Position numbers and translations under genes: made by a program. DNA of 64,000 nucleotides from Comamonadaceae bacterium (GTDB lineage Bacteria; Pseudomonadota; Gammaproteobacteria; Burkholderiales; Burkholderiaceae_C), in contig CANBWP010000004.1 in NCBI GenBank assembly GCA_947373185.1, forward strand, positions 1 to 64,000, in the 5' to 3' direction. Every line of letters starts with the position of its first letter. Position 1 is the first letter of the stretch. This document shows, in pieces, positions 54,748 through 63,035 of this stretch. Below the pieces are notes generated by a model, which did not search any database, was not told where the DNA came from, and saw only the letters and a list, made by a program, of their open reading frames with translations.

Positions 54748-55518
54748 ATGAGCAACACCGTTTTGAAAGTGGCAGGTCTCTCCAAACGATTTGGGGGCTT
54801 GCAAGCTTTGTCCGACGTTGGCATGCGCATCGAGAGAGGTCAGGTTTATGGTTTGATTGGCCCCAATGGCGCAGGCAAAACCACCTTCTTCAATGTCATT
54901 ACCGGTTTGTACACGCCTGACAGTGGCAGTTTTGAATTGGCGGGGAAAACTTACCAACCCACCGCGGTCCATCAAGTGGCGCAAGCGGGCATCGCCAGGA
55001 CGTTTCAAAACATTCGTTTGTTTTCTGAAATGACCGCCCTGGAAAATGTCATGGTGGGCCGCCATGTGCGCACCTCTTCGGGTTTGTTGGGGGCTATTTT
55101 CAGAACCGCCAAGTTCAAACAGGAAGAAGCAGAGATTGCGCGGCGCGCTCAAGAATTGCTGGACTATGTGGGGATTGGCCAATATGCCGATTACCGCGCT
55201 CGTACCTTGTCTTATGGCGACCAAAGGCGCTTGGAAATTGCGAGGGCTTTGGCCACCGACCCGCAACTCATTGCGCTGGACGAACCGGCGGCTGGCATGA
55301 ATGCCACAGAGAAAGTTCAACTTCGAGAGCTGATCGATCGCATTCGCAAAGACAAACGCACCATTTTGTTGATTGAACACGATGTGAAGTTGGTCATGGG
55401 TTTGTGTGACCGTGTCACGGTGCTCGATTACGGCAAGTGCATTGCTGAGGGCACCCCCGCCGAGGTGCAAAAGAATGACAAAGTGATCGAAGCCTATTTG
55501 GGCACCGGAGGACATTGA
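54748..55518 (+). CDS. livG: Branched-chain amino acid-type ABC ATPase LivG
   Basis: ATPase of 256 aa. Walker A GPNGAGKTTFFN, the LivG-specific ARTFQNIRLFSEMTALENVMVG, signature LSYGDQRRLEIARAL and Walker B IALDEPAAGMN. The start at 54748 is chosen because it directly follows the livM stop and the fold begins here. livF starts two bases after its stop. Confidence 0.95.
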   Translation: MSNTVLKVAGLSKRFGGLQALSDVGMRIERGQVYGLIGPNGAGKTTFFNVITGLYTPDSGSFELAGKTYQPTAVHQVAQAGIARTFQNIRLFSEMTALENVMVGRHVRTSSGLLGAIFRTAKFKQEEAEIARRAQELLDYVGIGQYADYRARTLSYGDQRRLEIARALATDPQLIALDEPAAGMNATEKVQLRELIDRIRKDKRTILLIEHDVKLVMGLCDRVTVLDYGKCIAEGTPAEVQKNDKVIEAYLGTGGH

Positions 55519-55519
55519 G

Positions 55520-56236
55520 ATGACAGCCACCTTGTTGAAAGTCAAAGGCTTGCAAGTGGCCTACGGCGGCATTCAGGCTGTCAAGGGCATTGATTTTGAA
55601 GTCCATGAAGGCGAGTTGGTGTCCTTGATTGGCTCCAACGGTGCAGGCAAAACCACCACCATGAAAGCCATCACGGGTGGCTTGCCTTTGCATGCGGGTG
55701 ACATTGTGTACAGGGGCAAAAGCATTGTCGGGCAGGGCCCTTGGGACCTGGTCAAACAAGGCTTGGCCATGGTGCCTGAAGGTCGTGGCGTTTTCACGCG
55801 CATGACCATCATCGAGAATTTGCTCATGGGGGCCTACATTCGAACCGACACAGCAGCCATTCATGACGACATGGAAAAGGTCTTTCACACTTTTCCACGT
55901 TTGCGCGAGCGCAAAGATCAGTTGGCGGGCACCATGTCGGGCGGCGAACAGCAAATGTTGGCCATGGGACGAGCGCTGATGAGTCGCCCCACAGTGCTGC
56001 TGCTGGACGAGCCTTCCATGGGGCTGTCACCCATCATGGTCGACAAGATTTTTGAGGTGGTGCGAGATGTGTTTGCGCAAGGCGTCACGGTTTTGTTGGT
56101 GGAGCAAAATGCCAGCCGTGCGCTCAGCATTGCCAATCGGGGCTACGTCATGGAATCCGGTTTGATTTCAATGACAGGACCTGGCCAGGATTTATTGAAC
56201 GACCCTAAAGTACGTGCCGCTTATTTAGGAGAATAA
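55520..56236 (+). CDS. livF: Branched-chain amino acid-type ABC ATPase LivF
   Basis: ATPase of 238 aa. Walker A GSNGAGKTTTMKAI, signature MSGGEQQMLAMGRAL, Walker B VLLLDEPSMGLSP, and the LivF ending GRGVFTRMTIIENLLMGAY segment mid-protein. Last gene of livHMGF, followed by a weak hairpin. Confidence 0.95.
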   Translation: MTATLLKVKGLQVAYGGIQAVKGIDFEVHEGELVSLIGSNGAGKTTTMKAITGGLPLHAGDIVYRGKSIVGQGPWDLVKQGLAMVPEGRGVFTRMTIIENLLMGAYIRTDTAAIHDDMEKVFHTFPRLRERKDQLAGTMSGGEQQMLAMGRALMSRPTVLLLDEPSMGLSPIMVDKIFEVVRDVFAQGVTVLLVEQNASRALSIANRGYVMESGLISMTGPGQDLLNDPKVRAAYLGE

Positions 56237-56238
56237 AA

Positions 56239-56264
56239 AAAAGACACCCGTCAAGGTGCCTTTT
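56239..56264. terminator. Probable terminator after livF (bidirectional)
   Basis: Stem AAAAGACACC / GGTGCCTTTT with one A-C mismatch and a CGTCAA loop, flanked by A and T runs, between convergent livF and the Bug-type gene. Confidence 0.7.
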
Positions 56265-56286
56265 CGAGTTGCGCTTGAAGGTCTGT

Positions 56287-57426
56287 TCAATCGACGCGCG
56301 CACCGGTTGATTTGACAACTGACTCGTACTTGGCCAGTTCGCGTTTCATGAAGTTTGAAAATTGTTCAGGCGAGCTGGCAACAGGTTCGGCCATCAAGAG
56401 TCCGAATCTTGCCTTGGTTTCTGGGGCATTGAGTGCGGCAGAAAACACTTGGTGCAAGCGTGCCACCATGGCAGGCGGGGTGGCTGCTGGTGCCACCAAG
56501 CCCCACCAAGTGTCCACTTCAAAACCTTTCAAAGTTTCCGCCATGGTCGGGACATCAGGCAGGGCCTGGCTTCTTTGTAGGGTGGTCACAGCCAAAGCTT
56601 TGAGTTTGCCTGCCTTGATGTTGGCGGCGGCCGTGGCCAGGTTGTCAAAATTGAAATCAACCTGACCCGACAGCAGGGCTAACTGTGCGGGGTTGCCGCC
56701 GTTGTAGGGAATGTGCAGGACAAAAATACCGGCGTCACGTTTGAACATTTCTGCGGCCAAATGGCCTGCACTGCCGTTGCCGCCTGAGCCCACATTCAGC
56801 TTGCCTGGGTTGGCTTTGGCATACGCAATGAGGTCTGACAAATTGTTGATTTTCAGACGCTGGGCTGTCTCTGCATTCATGACCAGCACATTGGGCACTC
56901 TGACCATCTGGGTGATGCCCACAAAGTCATTGGCCGCATTGAATGGCATCTTGTTGAACAACCATGGATTGATGGCATGGGTGGCCACAGCCGAGATGCC
57001 AATGGTGAAGCCGTCGGCGGGGGCCTTGGCCACCAAGTCAACGCCCAAGTTGCCACCGGCACCCGGTTTGTTGTCAATGATGACCGTGCCCAGCGTGTCG
57101 CGCACACGTTCTGCCAATGCTCTGGCGGTGACGTCAATGGGGCCGCCTGGTGCATAGGGCACGATCAAGCGAATCGGCTTGGTAAACGGGATGTTGGGCA
57201 TGGGCGTCAAAACAGGTGCAGCCACAGGGACTTCTGCAGACAACGCACTGCTTGAATTGCCAGGTGTGACAACACTGGCGCCTTTGCTGGTAACACCAGT
57301 CTGTGGCGACGTGTTGGGCGGCGGGGTCTGAGCGTTCACCAGTGACAGGCTGGTGATGGCCAAACCTATGAAGGCAACACCCGCCTGAAGCCACAAGCGT
57401 TTCGCCATGGGCAACAATGGGCTCAT
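56287..57426 (-). CDS. Bug/TctC-family periplasmic substrate-binding protein
   Basis: Protein of 379 aa. The signal peptide (LWLQAGVAFIGLAITSLSLVNAQ) is followed by an unusual Pro/Ser/Ala/Val-rich linker of about 50 residues before the Bug domain starts at KPIRLIVPYAPGGPIDVTARALAE. IDNKPGAGGNLG and HIPYNGGNPAQLALLSGQVD are typical of the carboxylate-binding family. The ATG overlaps the reductase stop (ATGA). Bug proteins normally work with TctAB permeases; the only tctBA pair in the window is 26 kb away. Confidence 0.9.
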   Translation of the reverse strand: MSPLLPMAKRLWLQAGVAFIGLAITSLSLVNAQTPPPNTSPQTGVTSKGASVVTPGNSSSALSAEVPVAAPVLTPMPNIPFTKPIRLIVPYAPGGPIDVTARALAERVRDTLGTVIIDNKPGAGGNLGVDLVAKAPADGFTIGISAVATHAINPWLFNKMPFNAANDFVGITQMVRVPNVLVMNAETAQRLKINNLSDLIAYAKANPGKLNVGSGGNGSAGHLAAEMFKRDAGIFVLHIPYNGGNPAQLALLSGQVDFNFDNLATAAANIKAGKLKALAVTTLQRSQALPDVPTMAETLKGFEVDTWWGLVAPAATPPAMVARLHQVFSAALNAPETKARFGLLMAEPVASSPEQFSNFMKRELAKYESVVKSTGARVD

Positions 57427-58469
57427 GCGGACTCCTTGGCCTTATCGGCTTCGGTGGTGAATGAGTCGGCAAAGAAAGCTTCTTCAGGCAAGCCGGCTTT
57501 GTTGACATAGTCTGCGCGGGCAGAGTCCACCACGATGGGGGCGCCACACGCATAGACCTGGTGGCCGCTGAGGTCGGGATGGTCTTGCAAAACGGCTTGG
57601 TGCACAAAGCCTGTGCGGCCGGTCCAAGCATCTTCAGGCAGTGCATTGGACACCACGGGCACATAGGTCAGGTGTGGCATGGTTTTCACTTGCGCCTGCA
57701 CCCAGTCGTTCATGTACAAGTCGGAGGGCCTGCGGCCGCCCCAATACAAGGTGGCTGGTCGTGTGATGCCCTTGTGTTGCATGTGCTCGATCAAGGCTTT
57801 GATGGGCGCAAAGCCCGTGCCAGAGGCCAACAAAATGAGGGGCGCATCAGAGTCTTCGCGCAGGAAGAAACTGCCGTAGGGCCCTTCAATGCGCAAGATG
57901 TCTTTTTCCTTCATGGTGCTGAACACCACATCGGTGAACTTGCCACCTGGCATGTGACGGATGTGCAACTCCACTTGCGGCGCTGCCGGGTCGAGGGTGT
58001 GAGGGGCATTGGCCATGCTGTAGCTGCGGCGTGAACCATCGCGCAACAAGAACTCCACGTATTGGCCAGCGTGGTACTGCATGACGTCGGTGGCGGGCAA
58101 TTGCATGAAGACCGACATCACATCGTCGGATTTCTTTTCCAAACGCATGACGCGCACAGGCATTTTTTTGATGGGAAAGCTGCCTTCTTCCGTCACTTGT
58201 CGTGATTCCAGCACCAAGTCGCTTTGGGCGGTGGCGCAGCAAGTGAGGATCAAGCCTTGGGCTTCTTCTTCGGCGCTCAGCGCCTTGGTTTGGTGCTCGC
58301 CGTGTACCACAGTGCCCGATATTTTTTTGCATTTGCACGAACCGCAGGCGCCGTCTTTGCAACCATAGGGCAGGCCAATGCCTTGGCGGATGCCTGCCGC
58401 CAGCAAAGTTTCACTGCTGTCCGCGCTAAATGTACGGCCACTGGGTTGAACGCTGATATGGAAGCTCAT
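57423..58469 (-). CDS. 2Fe-2S ferredoxin-type oxidoreductase (CDP-6-deoxy-glucoseen reductase-like)
   Basis: Protein of 348 aa with an N-terminal plant-type ferredoxin domain (cysteines in GCKDGACGSCKCKK, about 36-46, with a fourth in LTCCATAQ) and a C-terminal flavin reductase part: the FAD motif RRSYSMANAP (about 147-156) and the NAD-binding LASGTGFAPIKALIEHM. It passes electrons from NAD(P)H through flavin to the 2Fe-2S centre. Many betaproteobacteria carry this gene annotated as AscD/RfbI-like, but the partner oxygenase or sugar enzyme is not in the window. Confidence 0.88.
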   Translation of the reverse strand: MSFHISVQPSGRTFSADSSETLLAAGIRQGIGLPYGCKDGACGSCKCKKISGTVVHGEHQTKALSAEEEAQGLILTCCATAQSDLVLESRQVTEEGSFPIKKMPVRVMRLEKKSDDVMSVFMQLPATDVMQYHAGQYVEFLLRDGSRRSYSMANAPHTLDPAAPQVELHIRHMPGGKFTDVVFSTMKEKDILRIEGPYGSFFLREDSDAPLILLASGTGFAPIKALIEHMQHKGITRPATLYWGGRRPSDLYMNDWVQAQVKTMPHLTYVPVVSNALPEDAWTGRTGFVHQAVLQDHPDLSGHQVYACGAPIVVDSARADYVNKAGLPEEAFFADSFTTEADKAKESA

Positions 58470-58515
58470 GTTTTCGTTATCCTAGAGGGGTCTTAAATTC
58501 TGTGACCCCCTGATT

Positions 58516-59481
58516 TTGCCTTCAAACCAAACCCCTTTGGGCGCACTGCCTGCTCGCTTTCGAAAAGAGCGTGTTTTGATCATAGGCTGTGGTGACGTGG
58601 GGCAACGCGCGGCCAAGCAGTTGAGGGGGCGAACCCGGGTCTTGGCGCTAACGTCCAGCCCTGAGAAATCAGCCAGCCTTCGGGCTCAAGGCATCACGCC
58701 TGTTCTGGGCAATCTGGATTTCCCGGACACCTTACAGCGCTTGGCGGGCTGGGCTACGCGGGTACTCCATTTGGCACCACCGCCCACCGATCGCGCCGGG
58801 GTTTGGTCGACAGACCCCCGAAGTTTGAATTTGGTCCGTGCTTTGAAAAAACGCAGTCTGCCAAGCGCGTTGGTCTACGGCTCGACCAGTGGCGTTTACG
58901 GCGACTGCCAAGGCAATTGGGTGACTGAAACGCAAACCGTTAAGCCGCACACGCCGCGCGCATTGCGCCGTGTGGATGCGGAAAATGTGGTGCGTTTTTT
59001 AGGCCGCTCTGGCGTGCGCGCCAGTATTTTGCGAATACCAGGCATTTATGCGCCCGACCGTTCCAATGGCACGCCCCGCGAGCGGCTTTTGAAAGGCACA
59101 CCTGTCTTGCGCCAGCAGGACGATGTGTACACCAATCACATTCACGCCGATGATTTGGCGCGGGCCTGCGTCGCAGCCTTGTGGCGTGGCCAAGCCCAAC
59201 GGGTGGTTAATGTGAATGACGACACCCAACTCAAAATGGGTGACTATTTTGATGCTGCCGCCGACATCATGGGGCTGGCGCATCCACCGCGTGTGGCGCG
59301 CAGCCAAGCACAAGAAACTTTGCCTCTCATGCTGCTGAGCTTCATGAGTGAGTCGCGCCGGATGCGCAACGACAGGTTGAAGCGAGAGCTGCGGATCACT
59401 TTGAAATATCCAACGGTGCATGAAGGTTTGCAAGCATTGGCGGTCGCTTCTCAGGTGCAACTCAAGACGCCATTGGCATGA
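58516..59481 (+). CDS. NAD-dependent epimerase/dehydratase family protein
   Basis: Atypical extended SDR of 321 aa. The nucleotide-binding motif is VLIIGCGDVGQRAAKQL (about 20-36). The region YGSTSGVYGDCQGNWV is near 115-130, followed by TPRALRRVDAEN, where a classical YxxxK is lacking. This is the YeeZ-like group whose reaction is unknown. The start is TTG; no ATG precedes the fold. Coupled by ATGA with the MFS gene. Confidence 0.8.
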   Translation: MPSNQTPLGALPARFRKERVLIIGCGDVGQRAAKQLRGRTRVLALTSSPEKSASLRAQGITPVLGNLDFPDTLQRLAGWATRVLHLAPPPTDRAGVWSTDPRSLNLVRALKKRSLPSALVYGSTSGVYGDCQGNWVTETQTVKPHTPRALRRVDAENVVRFLGRSGVRASILRIPGIYAPDRSNGTPRERLLKGTPVLRQQDDVYTNHIHADDLARACVAALWRGQAQRVVNVNDDTQLKMGDYFDAAADIMGLAHPPRVARSQAQETLPLMLLSFMSESRRMRNDRLKRELRITLKYPTVHEGLQALAVASQVQLKTPLA

Positions 59482-60647
59482 GCGTGCGACATGCATTCGG
59501 CCTCAAGCTCAGTGGCGCGCAACGGGTTTACGCAGCTTTTTTTCTGTATGCCCTTGCGTTTGGCGGTCTCTACCCGCGGTTGGCTGAGATCCAGCAAAGC
59601 ATGGGGGTGGGTGAGGGGGCTTTGGGTTTTGGTTTGATTGGCACCGCAACGGGCACCTTGATTTCTTTGACCCTTGGCGGCCCCTGGATTGAACGTGTGG
59701 GACCACGCAGTGTTTTGCTGGCATGCTTACCTGCTGTCGCGGTGTTTTATGCCTTGGCCGCTTTGGCCAACTCGCCCGTGCAAATGTTCCTGGTGTTGCT
59801 TCCTGCGGGCCTGTGCATTGGGGCTGTCGAGCAGGTGGTGAATTTAGAGGCTGACCGGGTTGAACATGCGCTGGGTCGACGCATCATGAATCGGTCTCAC
59901 GCTTTTTGGAGCATGGGCTTTGCCAGTGCTGGTTTGCTCGGCGGCCTGGCTGCGCAATTAGGTTTGAGTCCGCAAGTGCATTTGCTGTGCATGGTGTTGT
60001 TGGTTGTTTTGGCCGTGTTGAGCTGTTTGGGACGGTTTCAAGCTGCGCCGCACCGACCTGCTTCTGAATCACAAATTGAAGCAGAAAAATCTGTGAAGTT
60101 TGCTTGGCCCACCGCGTCGATTTTTGTGTTGGTGGCCGCGACTTTGGCGGCCATGTTGATGGAAGGCGCGGGCATTGATTGGTCTGCCATCTACATGCGC
60201 GATGTGTTTTCGAGCAGTCCGTTGGTCTGCGGCTTGGCGGTAGCCGCAGGGGCAAGCATGCAAGCCGTCACCCGATTTTTTGCAGATCAATTTGTCGAGC
60301 GTTTTCAACCCGTCAAAGTCGCCCGAAGTTTGATCCTCATTTTGAGTGGGGGTGTGTGCTTGGTCACTTGGGCCATCTCACAAGAGATGGCGCTTCTGGG
60401 CTTTGCGTTGATGGGGGTGGGCACCAGCGCCATCTTTCCATTGGCCATGTCGGCGGCGGCTCAGCGCACAGATCGCCCCGCTGCGCTGAATGTGGCTGCA
60501 TTGGCGCAAACTTCGTTTGTGATTTTTTTGCTAGGCCCCCCCCTGCTGGGTTGGGTGGCTGAAAACTTTGGCATTCGCGCCACTTTCGGCTTGAGTTTGC
60601 CCTTGATGGCGCTCAGTTACTGGGCTGCGAAGGCTCTGAAAAATTGA
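59478..60647 (+). CDS. MFS transporter
   Basis: Major facilitator of 389 aa with twelve hydrophobic segments, for example VYAAFFLYALAFGGLYPRL and the fourth LLPAGLCIGAVEQVVN. The short loop between helices 6 and 7 (RFQAAPHRPASESQIEAEKS) is typical. The group resembles sugar/fucose-permease-like or drug-type exporters; the substrate is unknown. Its last 35 bases overlap the convergent membrane-protein gene. Confidence 0.87.
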   Translation: MSVRHAFGLKLSGAQRVYAAFFLYALAFGGLYPRLAEIQQSMGVGEGALGFGLIGTATGTLISLTLGGPWIERVGPRSVLLACLPAVAVFYALAALANSPVQMFLVLLPAGLCIGAVEQVVNLEADRVEHALGRRIMNRSHAFWSMGFASAGLLGGLAAQLGLSPQVHLLCMVLLVVLAVLSCLGRFQAAPHRPASESQIEAEKSVKFAWPTASIFVLVAATLAAMLMEGAGIDWSAIYMRDVFSSSPLVCGLAVAAGASMQAVTRFFADQFVERFQPVKVARSLILILSGGVCLVTWAISQEMALLGFALMGVGTSAIFPLAMSAAAQRTDRPAALNVAALAQTSFVIFLLGPPLLGWVAENFGIRATFGLSLPLMALSYWAAKALKN

Positions 60648-61167
60648 CGCCTTTGCGTTCTAAATAATCCAAGAGCGCTTTCATCAAATAGGCGCCCAGC
60701 AGAGCACCATTGAGGTCGCCCACGAACATCCAAAAAGCCTGTGTGGCGTCAAACTGGCTGATGCTGTTCAAGAGCAGCCACGTACTGTGGTGGATCAGGG
60801 AATTGCAAAGCGCATAGGCCACGGTCAGAGTGCCTAAGTCTTTGAGGGATGTGAGTTGTACGCGACGTTGAAAATAAATTCTGAAGCCCATCAGCGCGAT
60901 CAGGGGCCCTGCGCAAGAGCAGGCGACGTTCAGCAAAGCCAGGTTAAAGGGTTCGTTGAATTGGGCCATCAGCATGACGCCGCCCAACAAGGTGGCCAGT
61001 GTGCCCAAGTAAGGACCCATCACCAGCAAATTGAACAGGCGCAAGAAAGCCGGCAGATAAATCAGCGAAATGTGAAGATTGATGTTGGCAAAGTCAAACA
61101 GCCAAGCATTCAGGATGTGCACTGCGGGGTACAGCGCAGCTAATGCGAGAACAATGAGTAAATTCAT
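60613..61167 (-). CDS. Small integral membrane protein, MASE1-like, unknown function
   Basis: Protein of 184 aa with about five hydrophobic segments. ISLIYLPAFLRLFNLLVMGPYLGTL and WMFVGDLNGALLGAYLMKAL recall MASE1-type membrane sensor domains, but no output domain follows. The start at 61167 begins directly with a hydrophobic helix (MNLLIVLALAALYP). The stop lies inside the MFS 3' end by 35 bases on the opposite strand. It lies upstream of the tRNA-Leu gene on the same strand. Confidence 0.65.
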   Translation of the reverse strand: MNLLIVLALAALYPAVHILNAWLFDFANINLHISLIYLPAFLRLFNLLVMGPYLGTLATLLGGVMLMAQFNEPFNLALLNVACSCAGPLIALMGFRIYFQRRVQLTSLKDLGTLTVAYALCNSLIHHSTWLLLNSISQFDATQAFWMFVGDLNGALLGAYLMKALLDYLERKGVNFSEPSQPSN

Positions 61168-61203
61168 TTCGCAATGAAGTAGTTTCGACTTGCTGCAAAT
61201 CGA

Positions 61204-61288
61204 TGGTGCCCGAGGCCGGAATCGAACCGGCACGCCTTGCGGCGGGGGATTTTGAGTCCCCTGCGTCTACCAATTTCACCACCCGGGC
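61204..61288 (-). tRNA. tRNA-Leu (anticodon CAA)
   Basis: 85-nt class II tRNA including encoded CCA. Acceptor GCCCGGG pairs with CTCGGGC. The anticodon loop is CTCAAAA (anticodon CAA, reading UUG). The variable arm is CGCC-GCAA-GGCG. The T arm is GCCGG-TTCGAAT-CCGGC. All stems are intact. Confidence 0.97.
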
Positions 61289-61413
61289 AGGATTGCGAAG
61301 AACGCGATTATGACATATTTTTTCCAGGTTTTGGAAGGGGGGAGGCGAGGATTTTTTGAAAATATCTTTTCCAAGAAGTGATGCGAACGGCATGGGCGTC
61401 TTCGACTGAAAGC

Positions 61414-62055
61414 CTAAGACAGTTGGAATGCAAGCAAGCTACTTAGATGGATCAATGCAGCAGCCAAAGTGAGCACCATGCCCACCCAAATGCGTGGACT
61501 CAGTGCCCAACCGAGCACGACCTGTGAAGGGAAGGAGAAAGTGCTGTCAGTTGCTGCAGTTTTAAGGATGTGTACATGTTTAAGGGACGGATCGATGGCC
61601 AGCGCCATCATGTCGCGCCGACTGCGGTAGCGCATGCTACCGGCAATGTGCCAGCCAGGATCGGCCGGCGTGTTCCAGGAATCAAGGTAGCCGCCGACTT
61701 TGCGCAGGGCCAAGACGGGGTGTCCACCATGGCGCAACAAAACGCGCACAAAGTTGGCGCCATAGGTTCTGAGCAGCTCAATGGATGAGGTGTCTTGACC
61801 TGTCAGTGGGTGAGTGACAGTGCCTGGATGGACGCGAACCAAATTGACCATGACAAATTCTTTGCCGTCATCCGTTTCTAAAAATTGTCGCAGGATGGTG
61901 GGGTCACTGTATGGGCTCATCTGCGTGTTGGCCACGCTGGCCATGAAGTCTTCAATTTCGCTTTGACACAAAGGGCCGCGCCAGTTGTCATACCAAAGAC
62001 GAAAAGCGATGTAGAGGCTCAAAGCCAAGGGCCAAATCCACCATGCACCGAACAT
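61414..62055 (-). CDS. Hypothetical membrane-anchored protein
   Basis: Protein of 213 aa that I do not recognise. An N-terminal hydrophobic stretch (AWWIWPLALSLYIAFRLWY) and a C-terminal TM segment (IWVGMVLTLAAALIHLSSLLAF) flank a soluble part with KEFVMVNLVRVHPG and YLDSWNTPADPGWHIAGSMRYRSRRDMMALA, which recalls EthD/DUF1330-like dimeric alpha-beta barrels. GGAGG seven bases upstream sets the start at 62055. Confidence 0.68.
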   Translation of the reverse strand: MFGAWWIWPLALSLYIAFRLWYDNWRGPLCQSEIEDFMASVANTQMSPYSDPTILRQFLETDDGKEFVMVNLVRVHPGTVTHPLTGQDTSSIELLRTYGANFVRVLLRHGGHPVLALRKVGGYLDSWNTPADPGWHIAGSMRYRSRRDMMALAIDPSLKHVHILKTAATDSTFSFPSQVVLGWALSPRIWVGMVLTLAAALIHLSSLLAFQLS

Positions 62056-62182
62056 CAAGATACCTCCATACATTTTTGACCCTGCTTTTTCAGCGTGTCG
62101 AAGTTGCCGTGAACACCATCAGGAAACAGCAAGCCAGTCCCCAAGAAAATGGGTGAAAATTTGAAAAAATCATGTGCTTCAC

Positions 62183-63019
62183 TCAGTCATGAAGTCGATA
62201 GATGCGTCGCGCATTTTCGCCCAGGATTTGCGCTTGCAATGGCGCTGATTGCTTGGCAATCACCTGCAATGCAAAGGTTCTCCACTCCGAATAGGAGCCT
62301 GCCATTTCCAGCACGGGCCAATCGCTTGCCCATATCAATCGCGCGGGTGTCCAAATGTCGATCAAGGCTTCTGCCCAAACTCGAATGCTGCTGACAGGGC
62401 TGCCAGCAGGGGCTTCAGTCCACAGCCCTGACAATTTGCACATGACCCGCTGAGCTGGGGTGGTCTGTGCCAATTGCCTCATTTGGTTTTGCCAAGCTGC
62501 CAAAGCATCAGGCTCAATCACGGGCTTTGCGCCATGGTCAATCACGACTGACAAATTGGGATGGCGTTGCGTCACAATCAGAATGCGTGAAATGTGAATC
62601 GGCTGGATGAGCGCGTCCAACACCAAACCATGTTCTGCCATGGCATGGAGCACGGGTTGAACTTGCGCTTGCAAAATCCAATCAGGATCTGGAATGTCTT
62701 GCAACATCGGACGCAAGCCTTTTAGCAAAGGCTCTGCGGCACATTGCTTCACTTTGTCCAGGGCGTTTGGCGCCAACATGTCAATCCAACCCACCACCCC
62801 CCGAACCATGGGGTTGCGGCGGGCTTCTTCAAGCAAAAATTGTGTTTCTTCGAAGCTGGGCGCGGCTTGCACCAGAATGCCGCCGTTGATCTGGTGTTGT
62901 TTGGCATGGACAGTCCAATCTGCCACGTGAACATCGCGGTAAATGGGGCGGAGGTCGGGCGTGAGCCATGCGTAATCGCCGCGGGCCAATTGCCAAGCGT
63001 GAAAGTGCGCATCAATCAT
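62183..63019 (-). CDS. Amidohydrolase-family lactonase-like protein (COG3618)
   Basis: TIM-barrel metal hydrolase of 278 aa. The N-terminal HxH motif is DAHFHAWQLARGDYAWLT (about 3-20), the next barrel signatures are GVVGWIDMLAPNALD and VVIDHGAKP (about 166-174), and the final metal aspartate is in IWASDWPV (about 235-242). This matches L-fuconolactonase/rhamnonolactonase-type COG3618 proteins that open sugar lactones. It follows the aldo/keto reductase by 16 bases, which suits a dehydrogenase-lactonase pair. Confidence 0.82.
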   Translation of the reverse strand: MIDAHFHAWQLARGDYAWLTPDLRPIYRDVHVADWTVHAKQHQINGGILVQAAPSFEETQFLLEEARRNPMVRGVVGWIDMLAPNALDKVKQCAAEPLLKGLRPMLQDIPDPDWILQAQVQPVLHAMAEHGLVLDALIQPIHISRILIVTQRHPNLSVVIDHGAKPVIEPDALAAWQNQMRQLAQTTPAQRVMCKLSGLWTEAPAGSPVSSIRVWAEALIDIWTPARLIWASDWPVLEMAGSYSEWRTFALQVIAKQSAPLQAQILGENARRIYRLHD

Positions 63020-63035
63020 GGGGCTGTGAGTGGGT

